Origin: Sulfuritalea sp.
Lineage (GTDB): Bacteria > Pseudomonadota > Gammaproteobacteria > Burkholderiales > Rhodocyclaceae
DNA length: 7,291 bases
Assembly: GCA_022843505.1 (NCBI GenBank)
Contig: JALHNN010000130.1
Location: 1 to 7,291 of the forward strand
Reading direction: 5' to 3'
Both the position numbers and the translations under genes were made by a program. The notes beneath the pieces were generated by a model, which ran no database searches, was not told the DNA's origin, and was given only the letters and a program-made list of their open reading frames with translations. Shown one piece after another: positions 1-5,726 of this stretch (position 1 is its first letter; each line of letters starts with the position of its first letter).

Positions 1-48
1 CTGTTCGGTGCCGATGTGTGTATCCGAGATCTGCAGCAGGACGCTCAT
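1..48 (-). CDS. Metallophosphoesterase, calcineurin-like (N-terminal 16 codons only)
   Basis: This is the 5' end of a gene that leaves the window at base 1. Read from the ATG at 48 it gives MSVLLQISDTHIGTEQ. The beta-strand followed by Ser-Asp-Thr-His is the first metal-binding motif (D-x-H, here Asp9 and His11) of calcineurin-like phosphoesterases, which use two metal ions to hydrolyse phosphoester bonds. Its ATG overlaps the stop of the lipid kinase gene as ATGA, a sign of translational coupling, so both are probably made from one mRNA. Only motif I is visible, so family membership is an inference from a short but typical N-terminus. The substrate cannot be told; it could be a phospholipid, a nucleotide or a protein. 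Confidence 0.72.
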   Translation of the reverse strand, partial: MSVLLQISDTHIGTEQ

Positions 49-1043
49 CCGCCCGATTCCCCGGCGTCGCTTGCGGTACCGGTCGCGGCTTCGTCGCGCG
101 GCGGCATCAGCAGGAACAAGGGCTTTTCGAGCACGCGGAAGTCGAGCGGCGCGCGCATCCTCGTCACCTCGCCATCGAAGGCGACTTTCACCAAACGGCC
201 ACCGGGTGCGAGGGTCGGCCTGACCACCATGCGGTGGAACTCGAAGCGCTCCACGCTCTGCGCTTCGCCGAGCGTACCCATCGCCCCGTGCAGGATCAGC
301 CGGATCATCGACAAGGTGCCGATGGGGCGCAGCATCAGCGCGGCGATGCTGCCTGCGCCGGGCGTGCCGGCCACGGTGTCCTCCGGCTCGGCACCGAACT
401 GCTGCAGCTGCAGCCGGTTGTTACCGACGAACAGCGTCAGGGTCTGCAGGTCGCGAACCGCGCCACCCGTCTCGATGTGCAGTCGCAGCCGGCGTTGTGC
501 GCGCAGCAGCGTCGCACAGGCCGCGACGAACGCCACCCAGCGGCTGCGGCCGAAACGGGCCTTGTAGGCTTCGCGGTCTTCCAGCAGCTCCGGGTAGAGC
601 CCGAGGCTGGCGTTGACCAGGAACACGCGTTCGTTGATGCCGGCCACCTGAACCGGCGCCGGCGCCGCACGCAGCAGCAGGTCGACCGCCTCGGCCTGGT
701 CGGCGGGAATGCCATGGGTGCGAGCGAAGTAATTGAACGTCCCCTGCGGCACCACCCCCATGGCACAGCCCGCGGCGTACGCGGCCTGCGCCACCGTGTT
801 GAGGGTGCCGTCACCGCCGACGGCGACCACAGCTGTGCGGGTGGCGATGGCCTGGGCCGCCGCCATCTGTGCCACGCGAGGCAACTCGGCGGGGCGGCTG
901 AACAGCAAGTCCCCGCGCCGACCGCCCGCACGCAGCGCGGCTTCGATGACTTCGCGCTTCGACTCGGCGTCGCTGCTGCCCGCTGCGGCATTGATGACGA
1001 ACTGCAGCGGTGACGCGGGGTCGATCTCGGGGCAGGCAGCCAT
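45..1043 (-). CDS. Diacylglycerol kinase family lipid kinase (YegS/DAGKc)
   Basis: The product is a 332-aa soluble protein with the diacylglycerol/sphingosine kinase catalytic fold, which transfers phosphate from a nucleotide to a lipid hydroxyl at the inner face of the membrane. An N-terminal strand with Asn-Ala-Ala-Ala-Gly-Ser (about 18-23) is the usual start of the nucleotide-binding subdomain. The hallmark GGDGTLN lies at 76-82, GTFNYFA at 101-107 replaces the usual GTxNxFA, and FLVNASLGLYPELL at 141-154 begins the C-terminal beta-sandwich. Length is normal for bacterial YegS-like kinases. I chose the ATG at 1043. A TTG at 1079 overlaps the upstream stop as TTGA and would add 12 residues; neither start has a strong ribosome binding site. 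The gene follows the DUF3616 gene and overlaps the phosphoesterase gene by four bases, so it is the middle gene of an operon. The lipid substrate is unknown. Confidence 0.93.
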   Translation of the reverse strand: MAACPEIDPASPLQFVINAAAGSSDAESKREVIEAALRAGGRRGDLLFSRPAELPRVAQMAAAQAIATRTAVVAVGGDGTLNTVAQAAYAAGCAMGVVPQGTFNYFARTHGIPADQAEAVDLLLRAAPAPVQVAGINERVFLVNASLGLYPELLEDREAYKARFGRSRWVAFVAACATLLRAQRRLRLHIETGGAVRDLQTLTLFVGNNRLQLQQFGAEPEDTVAGTPGAGSIAALMLRPIGTLSMIRLILHGAMGTLGEAQSVERFEFHRMVVRPTLAPGGRLVKVAFDGEVTRMRAPLDFRVLEKPLFLLMPPRDEAATGTASDAGESGG

Positions 1044-1075
1044 GGGATGGTCAGGTCGGACCCGGGCCAGGGATC

Positions 1076-2164
1076 TCAAGCGTGGCGCAGCAGGTCACCG
1101 AAAACGGTGTGCTCGCCCTCCTTGCGATCGGCACCCGGTGCGTCGTAGAGCACGAGCCAGCTCGCCTTGCCTCCCGACAAGGCCGGTGGCAGGTCGCAAA
1201 TGGCCTCGGCGCGGTTGGTGCCGCGACCATGGGGCAGCGATACCGACTCGGTCAGCGCCGACTCGAAGCGCACCGGGTCGCGGTTGGCCGCGAGGAGGGG
1301 CCGGGCGGCGGGCCACTTGAAGACGCGGATATCGCCGTTCAGCACCATCGTCGGGCCGGCCAGGATGTAGAGGTCATCGCCGGAGAAGTGCAGGTCCCGC
1401 ACGCCCAGGCCGTCGAGCTGCAGGAAGTGCTTGCGGATCAGCGTTCCCCTGTCGTCCAGGGGCGCCAGACTCAGCTGGTCGCCGCGGGTTTCGACCGCGA
1501 TCTCGAGCAGCGCCGACCAGCCGCGCAACACCGGGCCGCGCAAGCCGAGCAGCAGCCGGTGGCCGTCCACGGCAAGGCCTTCGATGTCGAAGCCGTTGTC
1601 CTTGCCCGGGATCGCCATGTAGGGTCCGAAGTGGGGGTCGTCGGCGAGCGCACGGCTGAGCAGGTTGGTTTGGGCATCACCCTTCAGGCGCAACGCCCGG
1701 CGGCCGTCCCGGGCCTGTCGCACCAGGCAGGGCGCACCGTTGGCGTCGGGCTCGATCGGCAGGCAGGCCAGCAGGCGACGGTTGCCGTCGAGCGTTACTT
1801 TCGCCAGCCGCCTGGCGTTTTCGGCATGGCCCCGGTCCGGCTTGGCGTTCTTGCGCTTCAGTCCATGCGAGCCCACCACCCAGAGGAACCCCCCGGCGGC
1901 GGCCATGCCCTCCAGATCGGCCTCTTCCCCCGCAGCGCCGGGCAGGTCCAACAGTTCGGCCAGCGGGAAATCACGCACTTCGCCGAAGCGCAAGGTCTCG
2001 CTCCCCACGGGATCAAGTCGGCTCAGGCGGTCAACGCCGCAGGCTTCGTCGCCGGCCACCCACAGCCAGTCGCCGGTGAAGGCCGCGCCCGACAGGTTGG
2101 ACTGAACCAGGCAACCGGGCGCGAACTCCAGGCGGATGGCATTCGCGGAACGGGTTTTTTTCAT
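1076..2164 (-). CDS. DUF3616 family protein, probable beta-propeller
   Basis: The product is 362 aa with no signal peptide or membrane segment, so it is probably cytoplasmic. Two pairs of near-repeated blocks support assignment to DUF3616: D-L-E-G-M-A followed by LWVVGSHGLKRK (83-105) and FDIEGLAV followed by LLLGLRGPVLRG (192-215). These are followed by GVRDLHFSGDDLYILAGPT (254-272). The repeated E-G-(M/L)-A strand followed by a (L)-G-(S/L)-(H/R)-G turn is typical of beta-propeller blades. The ATG at 2164 is supported by GGAGAG nine bases or fewer upstream, and the gene ends just before the lipid kinase. The biochemical role of DUF3616 is not established. Its place at the head of an operon with a lipid kinase and a phosphoesterase suggests a phospho-metabolite or lipid link, but that is only inference. 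Confidence 0.85.
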   Translation of the reverse strand: MKKTRSANAIRLEFAPGCLVQSNLSGAAFTGDWLWVAGDEACGVDRLSRLDPVGSETLRFGEVRDFPLAELLDLPGAAGEEADLEGMAAAGGFLWVVGSHGLKRKNAKPDRGHAENARRLAKVTLDGNRRLLACLPIEPDANGAPCLVRQARDGRRALRLKGDAQTNLLSRALADDPHFGPYMAIPGKDNGFDIEGLAVDGHRLLLGLRGPVLRGWSALLEIAVETRGDQLSLAPLDDRGTLIRKHFLQLDGLGVRDLHFSGDDLYILAGPTMVLNGDIRVFKWPAARPLLAANRDPVRFESALTESVSLPHGRGTNRAEAICDLPPALSGGKASWLVLYDAPGADRKEGEHTVFGDLLRHA

Positions 2165-2172
2165 GGGTTTGG

Positions 2173-2178
2173 CTCTCC
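2173..2178 (-). promoter_or_regulatory. Shine-Dalgarno site of the DUF3616 gene
   Basis: The minus strand reads GGAGAG eight bases before the ATG at 2164. It is the only good match near this start and supports the chosen start codon. Confidence 0.65.
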
Positions 2179-2276
2179 GCAGGATGAAGTGGCCAGGAGC
2201 TGTGGCGTTTGGCTAACCCGCCATCAGGGCGCGCAGCGCATAGGACAGTATGCCACCAAGCCTTTAGCAGGCGCCC

Positions 2277-2292
2277 TCGACAGGCGTGTCGA
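2277..2292. promoter_or_regulatory. Perfect inverted repeat, possible operator
   Basis: TCGACAGGCGTGTCGA consists of two 6-base arms around a 4-base GGCG centre. It lies about 25 bases upstream (minus-strand sense) of the weak -10-like element of the DUF3616 operon, a position where a regulator could bind. The match is perfect, but a 6-base palindrome can arise by chance in GC-rich DNA. No known operator is recognised. Confidence 0.25.
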
Positions 2293-2652
2293 TGCGGCAC
2301 AGCTATGGCACTTCCTGGCGCGAGCCGTTGCTGCGCCTGATTATCAGCGTCACGTCCATCTGCGTACGGATGGCTGTCGCAGCTGTGGCGCCAATTCATT
2401 GAGTCCCGAACCGTGCTTGGTCTTATTCGGTCAGTTTTAACTGCCTGCTCGTCGGTCTTGCGGACAATGGCTCAGTTTGGAGGAACTACCGCTCGGTGCC
2501 CATTCCGGTCTCTCAATGGGTCAAAGACTCAAGGGTAGGTAACTGAGCGGAGCAGTCTTTAAGATGAAGAGCGGACCGAGTATTTCTAGACCGAAGCTAA
2601 TCTTGATTCTCTGTCCACGGCCGAGTAGAAATAAGCCCCTGTTTCACGCCAT

Positions 2653-3381
2653 TTAAGCTCCGAATACAAGTGGCTCGGCTATTTCAAAACGGCCACCATT
2701 CTCGAACTCGACCACCCAGCCGCGCTCGTTGCGCATGCTCTTCATGGTGGCATCAGTATCTGCCGCCTTCGCCTCGCCCCTGACGAAAAGTATGCGGCGC
2801 ACGCCGCCGCCGTCCCAACGCAACTCGACAGTTGCCGTGCCATCGACGCCGCGGCGCACCACGCCCGCGGCGCACTCGCGCGCCTGCGAGTAGGCCGGGG
2901 CGCAGGCGGTGGTAGCGGTAGCGTGATAGCGCGTGCCCTTGACCAGCGCATCCCTGGCCGCCGCGATGGGCTTTAGCGCCGTGCCATCAACGCCGACTTT
3001 CAGGCTGTAGTCGGCGGCAGTGCCGCGCCGAGCGGCCGCACGCACCAGGAAGACGCGGATGGTGTACTTGCCGTCATCCGGCAGCAGGCCGGCGTAGCGG
3101 TTGTCGCGCATCTCGCCGCGCGCCATGGCTACATCCTTTGAATCGGGCGGCAACAGGTTGAAATAGATCGAGCGGTTTGCCGATTCGAGGCTCACGCTCA
3201 GGGTTTGCCCGGCTCCCGCGCGCAGGGTGTGATCGACATACTGCTGTCCGGCGATGCGGCCCTTGACCACGGAGGCACTCTGGCCCTTGGCGAAGCTGAT
3301 CGCCTGCACCCGGCGTTCCGCGTCGGCAGACCAGGCATGGGAGGCAAGCAGCAGCAGGCAGGGCAGCAACAGGCGGATCAT
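2653..3381 (-). CDS. Secreted PliG-like (g-type lysozyme inhibitor-like) protein with C-terminal extension
   Basis: The product is 242 aa. Residues 1-18 form a signal peptide (Met-Ile-Arg, a Leu-rich core, then SHAWS before Ala-Asp), so it is exported, probably to the periplasm. Residues about 26-131 resemble the g-type lysozyme inhibitor PliG of enterobacteria: strand, K-G-x-I-x-G-x-x-Y-x-D-x-T, A-G-Q-T-L-S-V-S-L, then LPDDGKYTIRVFLVR followed by A-A-R-R and a final Y-S-L-K-V strand. PliG itself is about 130 aa; here a second segment (about 155-242) adds Cys160 and Cys170, a small beta-rich part and a closing E-I-A-E-P-L-V-F strand. I recall similar tails in unstudied secreted proteins. The start at 3381 is set by the signal peptide and by AAGGAG eight bases upstream; a longer frame to 3534 would bury the signal. 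Its ATG overlaps the lipoprotein stop as ATGA. Lysozyme inhibition is inferred, not shown. Confidence 0.72.
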   Translation of the reverse strand: MIRLLLPCLLLLASHAWSADAERRVQAISFAKGQSASVVKGRIAGQQYVDHTLRAGAGQTLSVSLESANRSIYFNLLPPDSKDVAMARGEMRDNRYAGLLPDDGKYTIRVFLVRAAARRGTAADYSLKVGVDGTALKPIAAARDALVKGTRYHATATTACAPAYSQARECAAGVVRRGVDGTATVELRWDGGGVRRILFVRGEAKAADTDATMKSMRNERGWVVEFENGGRFEIAEPLVFGA

Positions 3382-3848
3382 CGTTGGGTCTCCTTCGTCG
3401 TCGTGTCGGGCTGCCACTCGTAGATGCCGCCGTCCGCCATCAAGCTCAGGTACAGCTTGCCGTCCTTGAGCAGGTAGCTGCGCACGTGGCCGAGGTCGCG
3501 CGCTACGCGTTCGTCGAGGCGGGGCGGCGGGCACAGCGCACGCGTCGTCGCGACCGGTCCGAAGCTCAGCGAGCCGGAGCTACCGTCGCCCGCCGGCGTC
3601 GCCGCGTAGCTGCTGGTGCCGCGGTTGCAATTCAGGCGTAGGCTGGCGCGGCCGTCGGCGCCGAACGTCAGCGTGAAGCGCGACGGGTCGGCAATGCGCG
3701 TCGTGCCCTGGGCGTCATCCATCGACTGGATCGCCACGAGCTGCCAGGCGGAATGCGCCAGCCGGTCAGGTGGCAGCGCCGCCGTACCTGAGGCGCAGGC
3801 GCCCACCAGCAGCGCCGATGCCACCACGCCCGGCAGCCTGTGCATCAT
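3378..3848 (-). CDS. META/HslJ domain lipoprotein
   Basis: The product is a 156-aa exported lipoprotein. The signal peptide ends in the lipobox Val-Gly-Ala-Cys with Cys18 as the lipidated residue; Ala19 at position +2 is not the Asp retention signal, so sorting to the outer membrane is expected. The rest is a META domain: A-W-Q-L-V near 35-39, LNCNRGTSSY at 72-81, FGPVATTRALC at 96-106, and DGKLYLSLMADGGIYEW at 129-145. This domain is known from HslJ, a heat-induced outer membrane protein linked to novobiocin resistance; its molecular role is unclear. Three starts are possible, GTG 3851, ATG 3848 and ATG 3845; none has a good ribosome binding site, which fits reinitiation after an upstream reading frame. 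Its stop overlaps the PliG-like start. META domains often occur with lysozyme inhibitor domains, which agrees with this neighbour. Confidence 0.9.
   Translation of the reverse strand: MMHRLPGVVASALLVGACASGTAALPPDRLAHSAWQLVAIQSMDDAQGTTRIADPSRFTLTFGADGRASLRLNCNRGTSSYAATPAGDGSSGSLSFGPVATTRALCPPPRLDERVARDLGHVRSYLLKDGKLYLSLMADGGIYEWQPDTTTKETQR
3390..3395 (-). promoter_or_regulatory. Shine-Dalgarno site of the PliG-like gene
   Basis: AAGGAG on the minus strand lies eight bases before the ATG at 3381, inside the end of the lipoprotein gene. It fixes this start rather than the in-frame upstream starts that would precede the signal peptide. Confidence 0.8.
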
Positions 3849-3997
3849 CACGGCGATCGGCGCCGTCCCGCCATCCGCCGCGGCGAGGAGAGAGTGCTTT
3901 GCTCGACCGCCGTGCTGCGCCGGGGCTTCATCAGCGCCGACTTTCCTTTGATCACGGCCTTTCGTACGCGATCCGGTTCCACTTCCATCACTGGCAT
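3848..3997 (-). CDS. Possible small basic protein (49 aa) bridging pilin and lipoprotein genes
   Basis: This reading frame exactly fills the gap between the pilin-like gene and the lipoprotein gene. An ATG at 3997 has GGGTGA four bases upstream; a second in-frame ATG at 3988 forms TGATG with the pilin stop. Its own stop forms TGATG with the lipoprotein start at 3848 (or GTGA with the GTG at 3851). The predicted protein begins MPVMEVEPDRVRKAVIKGKS, is rich in Arg, Lys and Ser, and ends with a strongly basic R-R-x-x-G-R-R-R-S-P tail. It has no membrane segment and no family I recognise. About three quarters of its third codon positions are G or C, compatible with coding here but not decisive in GC-rich DNA. 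It may be a real small protein, a coupling leader that delivers ribosomes to the lipoprotein start, or chance. Confidence 0.3.
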   Translation of the reverse strand: MPVMEVEPDRVRKAVIKGKSALMKPRRSTAVEQSTLSSPRRMAGRRRSP

Positions 3998-5253
3998 TGC
4001 GTCACCCGGAGACCACTGTTCGGATTGGTGTCCGAGTTGCACAGGTCGCCGTAGCAAAAGGCGTCACACTCTCCAATCGGTTGACCTGGTCCCAATTGTT
4101 TCAGGCAAGCCCCGCCAAGTGCCTTATTTTTCTCAAGTCCGGCGGTCACGCGGGCATTGTCGACACACATCCGGTACTCCTTGATCACGCCGCCGTCATT
4201 GATGACCCTGTTCCCGCAAAACGGTTTGTCATCCGGGCACACGGCAGTGATCGCCAGCACCAGATCAAGGTCAGAACAAGGAGTGCCCTTGTTTGGGTCA
4301 CCGCAGACTATGCACTCGCTACCGGGCGCCTTTGAAGGAAGGGGGTTGGGATTGGGGTTCGCGTCTGTTTTGGATTCGTACGTTGAACCAGGTGGGAACG
4401 CAGCCGGCCGACCCGTCGCGGGATCTACTAGCGTACATTGGGCCGGATGCGCTGCCGGCTCTGCCGGCCGTGGCGTCGGTACCCTCTGCTGCACGGGGGC
4501 AGGTGGCGCCACTGCGACTGTGGGCTGCCGCAGCGAAGGGGCTTTCATGGGCAAAAGACCCGGCGCCGGCGCCTGTCCGGGGTCAGGTGGCGCCACGACG
4601 GGGGCTGCCTGCTTAAGTGACGGCGCCTGGCCGGGCGGTGGCGCTTGCGGCGCCCTTTGCAGCGCCTGCAGGTCAGCCTTCTTCTGGTCGTAGGCCGCCT
4701 TATGGGCTTTGGCCTGCGCCGCCCCTGCGGCATCGCAGGGCGACACCGGATTGCTGACGGGGGTGCGACATACGGCCTGGTCGCCCTCGGTGAGGCGCAG
4801 GGCAAAGCTGACGACGCTGTCGGTCAGCACGGCATCCTTCTCCATGGCGCTGGCCTGCCGGGCGAGGCTGTCGTGCGCCGCACGCGCGACGCGTACTGCG
4901 TCGCGCCCGGCGTCGGCCTTGCCACACACGGCAAGCACGGGGCGGTAGGCCTTGTCGGCAATCTTCACGAAGTCGTAGCCCAGCGCCGCATGGCTGCTGC
5001 CCACCGGGTGCCTGCCATTGAGCATCATCTGCACGTCGTCGCACTTCTCGACAGTGCGGTTCGACAGGACCGTGGCAGCCCGCGTACGCAGCGCCTCGTA
5101 TTGGGTCACGATGTCCACCGCCTTGGCCTTGGCCGTGTACTCCCCATAGGCGATCACCGAAACTGCCCCAAGCACGGCGATGATCGCCAGGGCGACCATG
5201 ATTTCGACGAGCGTGTAGCCCCTGCAGCGATTCACTGTCATGTTGTTCCTCAT
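3988..5253 (-). CDS. Type IV prepilin-like protein with proline-rich linker and Cys-rich C-terminal domain
   Basis: The product is 421 aa, far longer than ordinary pilins (about 130-170 aa). A short basic leader ends at Gly12, followed by YTLVEIMVALAIIAVLGAVS: the class III signal cut by prepilin peptidase, with Tyr at +1 and Glu at +5 (Glu17), and a hydrophobic helix for membrane anchoring and filament assembly. Residues 40-200 form a pilin-sized domain with Cys71, 110, 162 and 173, ending in an Ala/Lys/Gln-rich helical stretch. Residues 201-271 are a proline-rich linker with an internal repeat. Residues 273-421 hold 12 cysteines, including C-x2-C (314-317) and CDAFCYGDLC (396-405), plus NPNPNP. 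The even cysteine counts suggest disulfides formed in the periplasm. The start at 5253 has GGAG seven bases upstream and overlaps the previous stop as ATGA. A minor pilin or pseudopilin with an adhesin- or sensor-like head is a reasonable inference; no assembly genes are in view. Confidence 0.82.
   Translation of the reverse strand: MRNNMTVNRCRGYTLVEIMVALAIIAVLGAVSVIAYGEYTAKAKAVDIVTQYEALRTRAATVLSNRTVEKCDDVQMMLNGRHPVGSSHAALGYDFVKIADKAYRPVLAVCGKADAGRDAVRVARAAHDSLARQASAMEKDAVLTDSVVSFALRLTEGDQAVCRTPVSNPVSPCDAAGAAQAKAHKAAYDQKKADLQALQRAPQAPPPGQAPSLKQAAPVVAPPDPGQAPAPGLLPMKAPSLRQPTVAVAPPAPVQQRVPTPRPAEPAAHPAQCTLVDPATGRPAAFPPGSTYESKTDANPNPNPLPSKAPGSECIVCGDPNKGTPCSDLDLVLAITAVCPDDKPFCGNRVINDGGVIKEYRMCVDNARVTAGLEKNKALGGACLKQLGPGQPIGECDAFCYGDLCNSDTNPNSGLRVTQCQ
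4495..4626 (-). repeat. Diverged tandem repeat (84-base period) in the pilin linker
   Basis: Residues 210-225 (APSLKQAAPVVAPPDP) and 238-253 (APSLRQPTVAVAPPAP) of the pilin-like protein are repeats spaced 28 codons apart. At DNA level the 13-base string CAGGTGGCGCCAC (plus strand) occurs at 4500-4512 and again at 4584-4596, exactly 84 bases apart, with further partial identity around it. This points to an in-frame duplication that lengthened the proline-rich spacer. Such spacers can vary in length between strains. Confidence 0.7.
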
Positions 5254-5681
5254 TGCTTCACTCCAAAGTCGGTTCGTTTGGGTCCGTCGGATTCCATGGT
5301 CACGCGCACACCGAGTACCGTGGCGCTGAGCTTGTAGGCCTTGTCTGTCTTTTCATATCGCACCACCGAGGCCATCGCTGCGGGCAGCGCATCGGGCAAC
5401 TGGCCGGTTTCCTTGCGTGTCTGGTCGATCACGGCGCGCGCCTGTTCGACGGTATTTTCGAGGTCCTTTGCCACCTGCTTGTCGCCGGGCGGCGCCAGTC
5501 GGCTCCATATCTGATACCCGGCGATGCTGACGACAAGTGTGCAGACAGCAACGGCAATTTGCTGGCCCGTGTTCTTCTTGCGCCGACTTTCCCGCAACTG
5601 CTGGGCCTGCGCCTTCTTGTCGACTTCGGCCGACGCCTGGCTGATCAGCGCGGAGTAATCGTTCGGTGTCGGGCTGCTCAT
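5250..5681 (-). CDS. Single-pass membrane protein coupled to the prepilin-like gene
   Basis: The product is 143 aa and belongs to no family I recognise. Residues 1-40 are hydrophilic, Lys/Gln/Arg-rich and end in the basic stretch RESRRKKNTG. Residues about 41-59 are one hydrophobic helix, and the positive-inside rule puts the N-terminus in the cytoplasm and residues 60-143 in the periplasm. The periplasmic part has a helix (about 68-92) and then ETGQLPDALP followed by strands near YKLSATVLGVRVTMESDG. That layout, with helix, T-G-x-L-P and beta-strands, recalls the soluble part of pilins and pseudopilins. There is no prepilin cleavage motif: Gly39 precedes the hydrophobic helix but no Glu stands at +5. 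The ribosome binding site is weak (AAAAGG, 11 bases upstream). Its stop overlaps the prepilin start as ATGA. It may be a partner or anchor for that protein. Confidence 0.65.
   Translation of the reverse strand: MSSPTPNDYSALISQASAEVDKKAQAQQLRESRRKKNTGQQIAVAVCTLVVSIAGYQIWSRLAPPGDKQVAKDLENTVEQARAVIDQTRKETGQLPDALPAAMASVVRYEKTDKAYKLSATVLGVRVTMESDGPKRTDFGVKQ
5261..5264 (-). promoter_or_regulatory. Shine-Dalgarno site of the prepilin-like gene
   Basis: GGAG followed by TGAAGCA and ATG gives ideal spacing for the start at 5253. It favours this start, and a 12-residue leader, over the in-frame ATG at 5241 that would give an 8-residue leader. Confidence 0.8.
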
Positions 5682-5726
5682 CGCTCGAGGGGCCTTTTCT
5701 TGAAAGACGTGTTGATGACGATGCTG

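Larger units (their letters stand above)
2165..2652. other. Intergenic region between two operons, no gene recognised
   Basis: This 488-base stretch lies between the stop of the PliG-like gene and the start of the DUF3616 gene. I see no convincing coding frame on either strand. By hand count bases 2401-2640 are about 52% GC, well below the neighbouring genes, while 2165-2400 is closer to the local average. The region should hold the end of the upstream transcript and the promoter of the downstream operon. No clear stem-loop plus T-run terminator was found after 2653. On the minus strand TGGCATACT (2247-2255) resembles an extended -10 element about 83 bases before the DUF3616 start, but no -35 match sits at the right distance, so this promoter is weakly supported. 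The low GC could also mark a decayed insertion or gene remnant. Confidence 0.55.

Noticed and set aside
18..1013. Plus-strand open frame (331 codons) opposite the lipid kinase
   Set aside because: The minus strand carries GGDGTLN and other kinase motifs; the plus-strand translation has low-complexity Arg/His/Gln composition and no recognisable domain.
2031..2399. Minus-strand 122-codon frame spanning the intergenic gap into the DUF3616 gene
   Set aside because: The second half is the DUF3616 gene read out of frame, the first half has no recognisable domain, and the DUF3616 ATG has its own ribosome binding site.
1010..2440. Long plus-strand open frame (476 codons) opposite the DUF3616 gene
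   Set aside because: It is antisense to a gene with clear family motifs, its translation is rich in Arg, Gln, Gly and Ala without domain-like blocks, and long antisense frames are expected in GC-rich DNA.
2560..2652. Terminator for the upstream operon
   Set aside because: Only very short stems were found (for example AATC/GATT with a 2-base loop), and none is followed by a T-run on the minus strand.
3382..3534. N-terminal extension of the PliG-like protein to a start at 3534
   Set aside because: The extra 51 residues are Arg/Pro-rich, overlap the lipoprotein gene in another frame, and would place the signal peptide internally. The ATG at 3381 has a strong AAGGAG site.
4157..4693. Plus-strand Gly/Ala/Cys-rich frame opposite the pilin linker
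   Set aside because: Its composition is the mirror of the proline-rich linker codons; the minus strand has the prepilin signal, ribosome binding site and coupled start.
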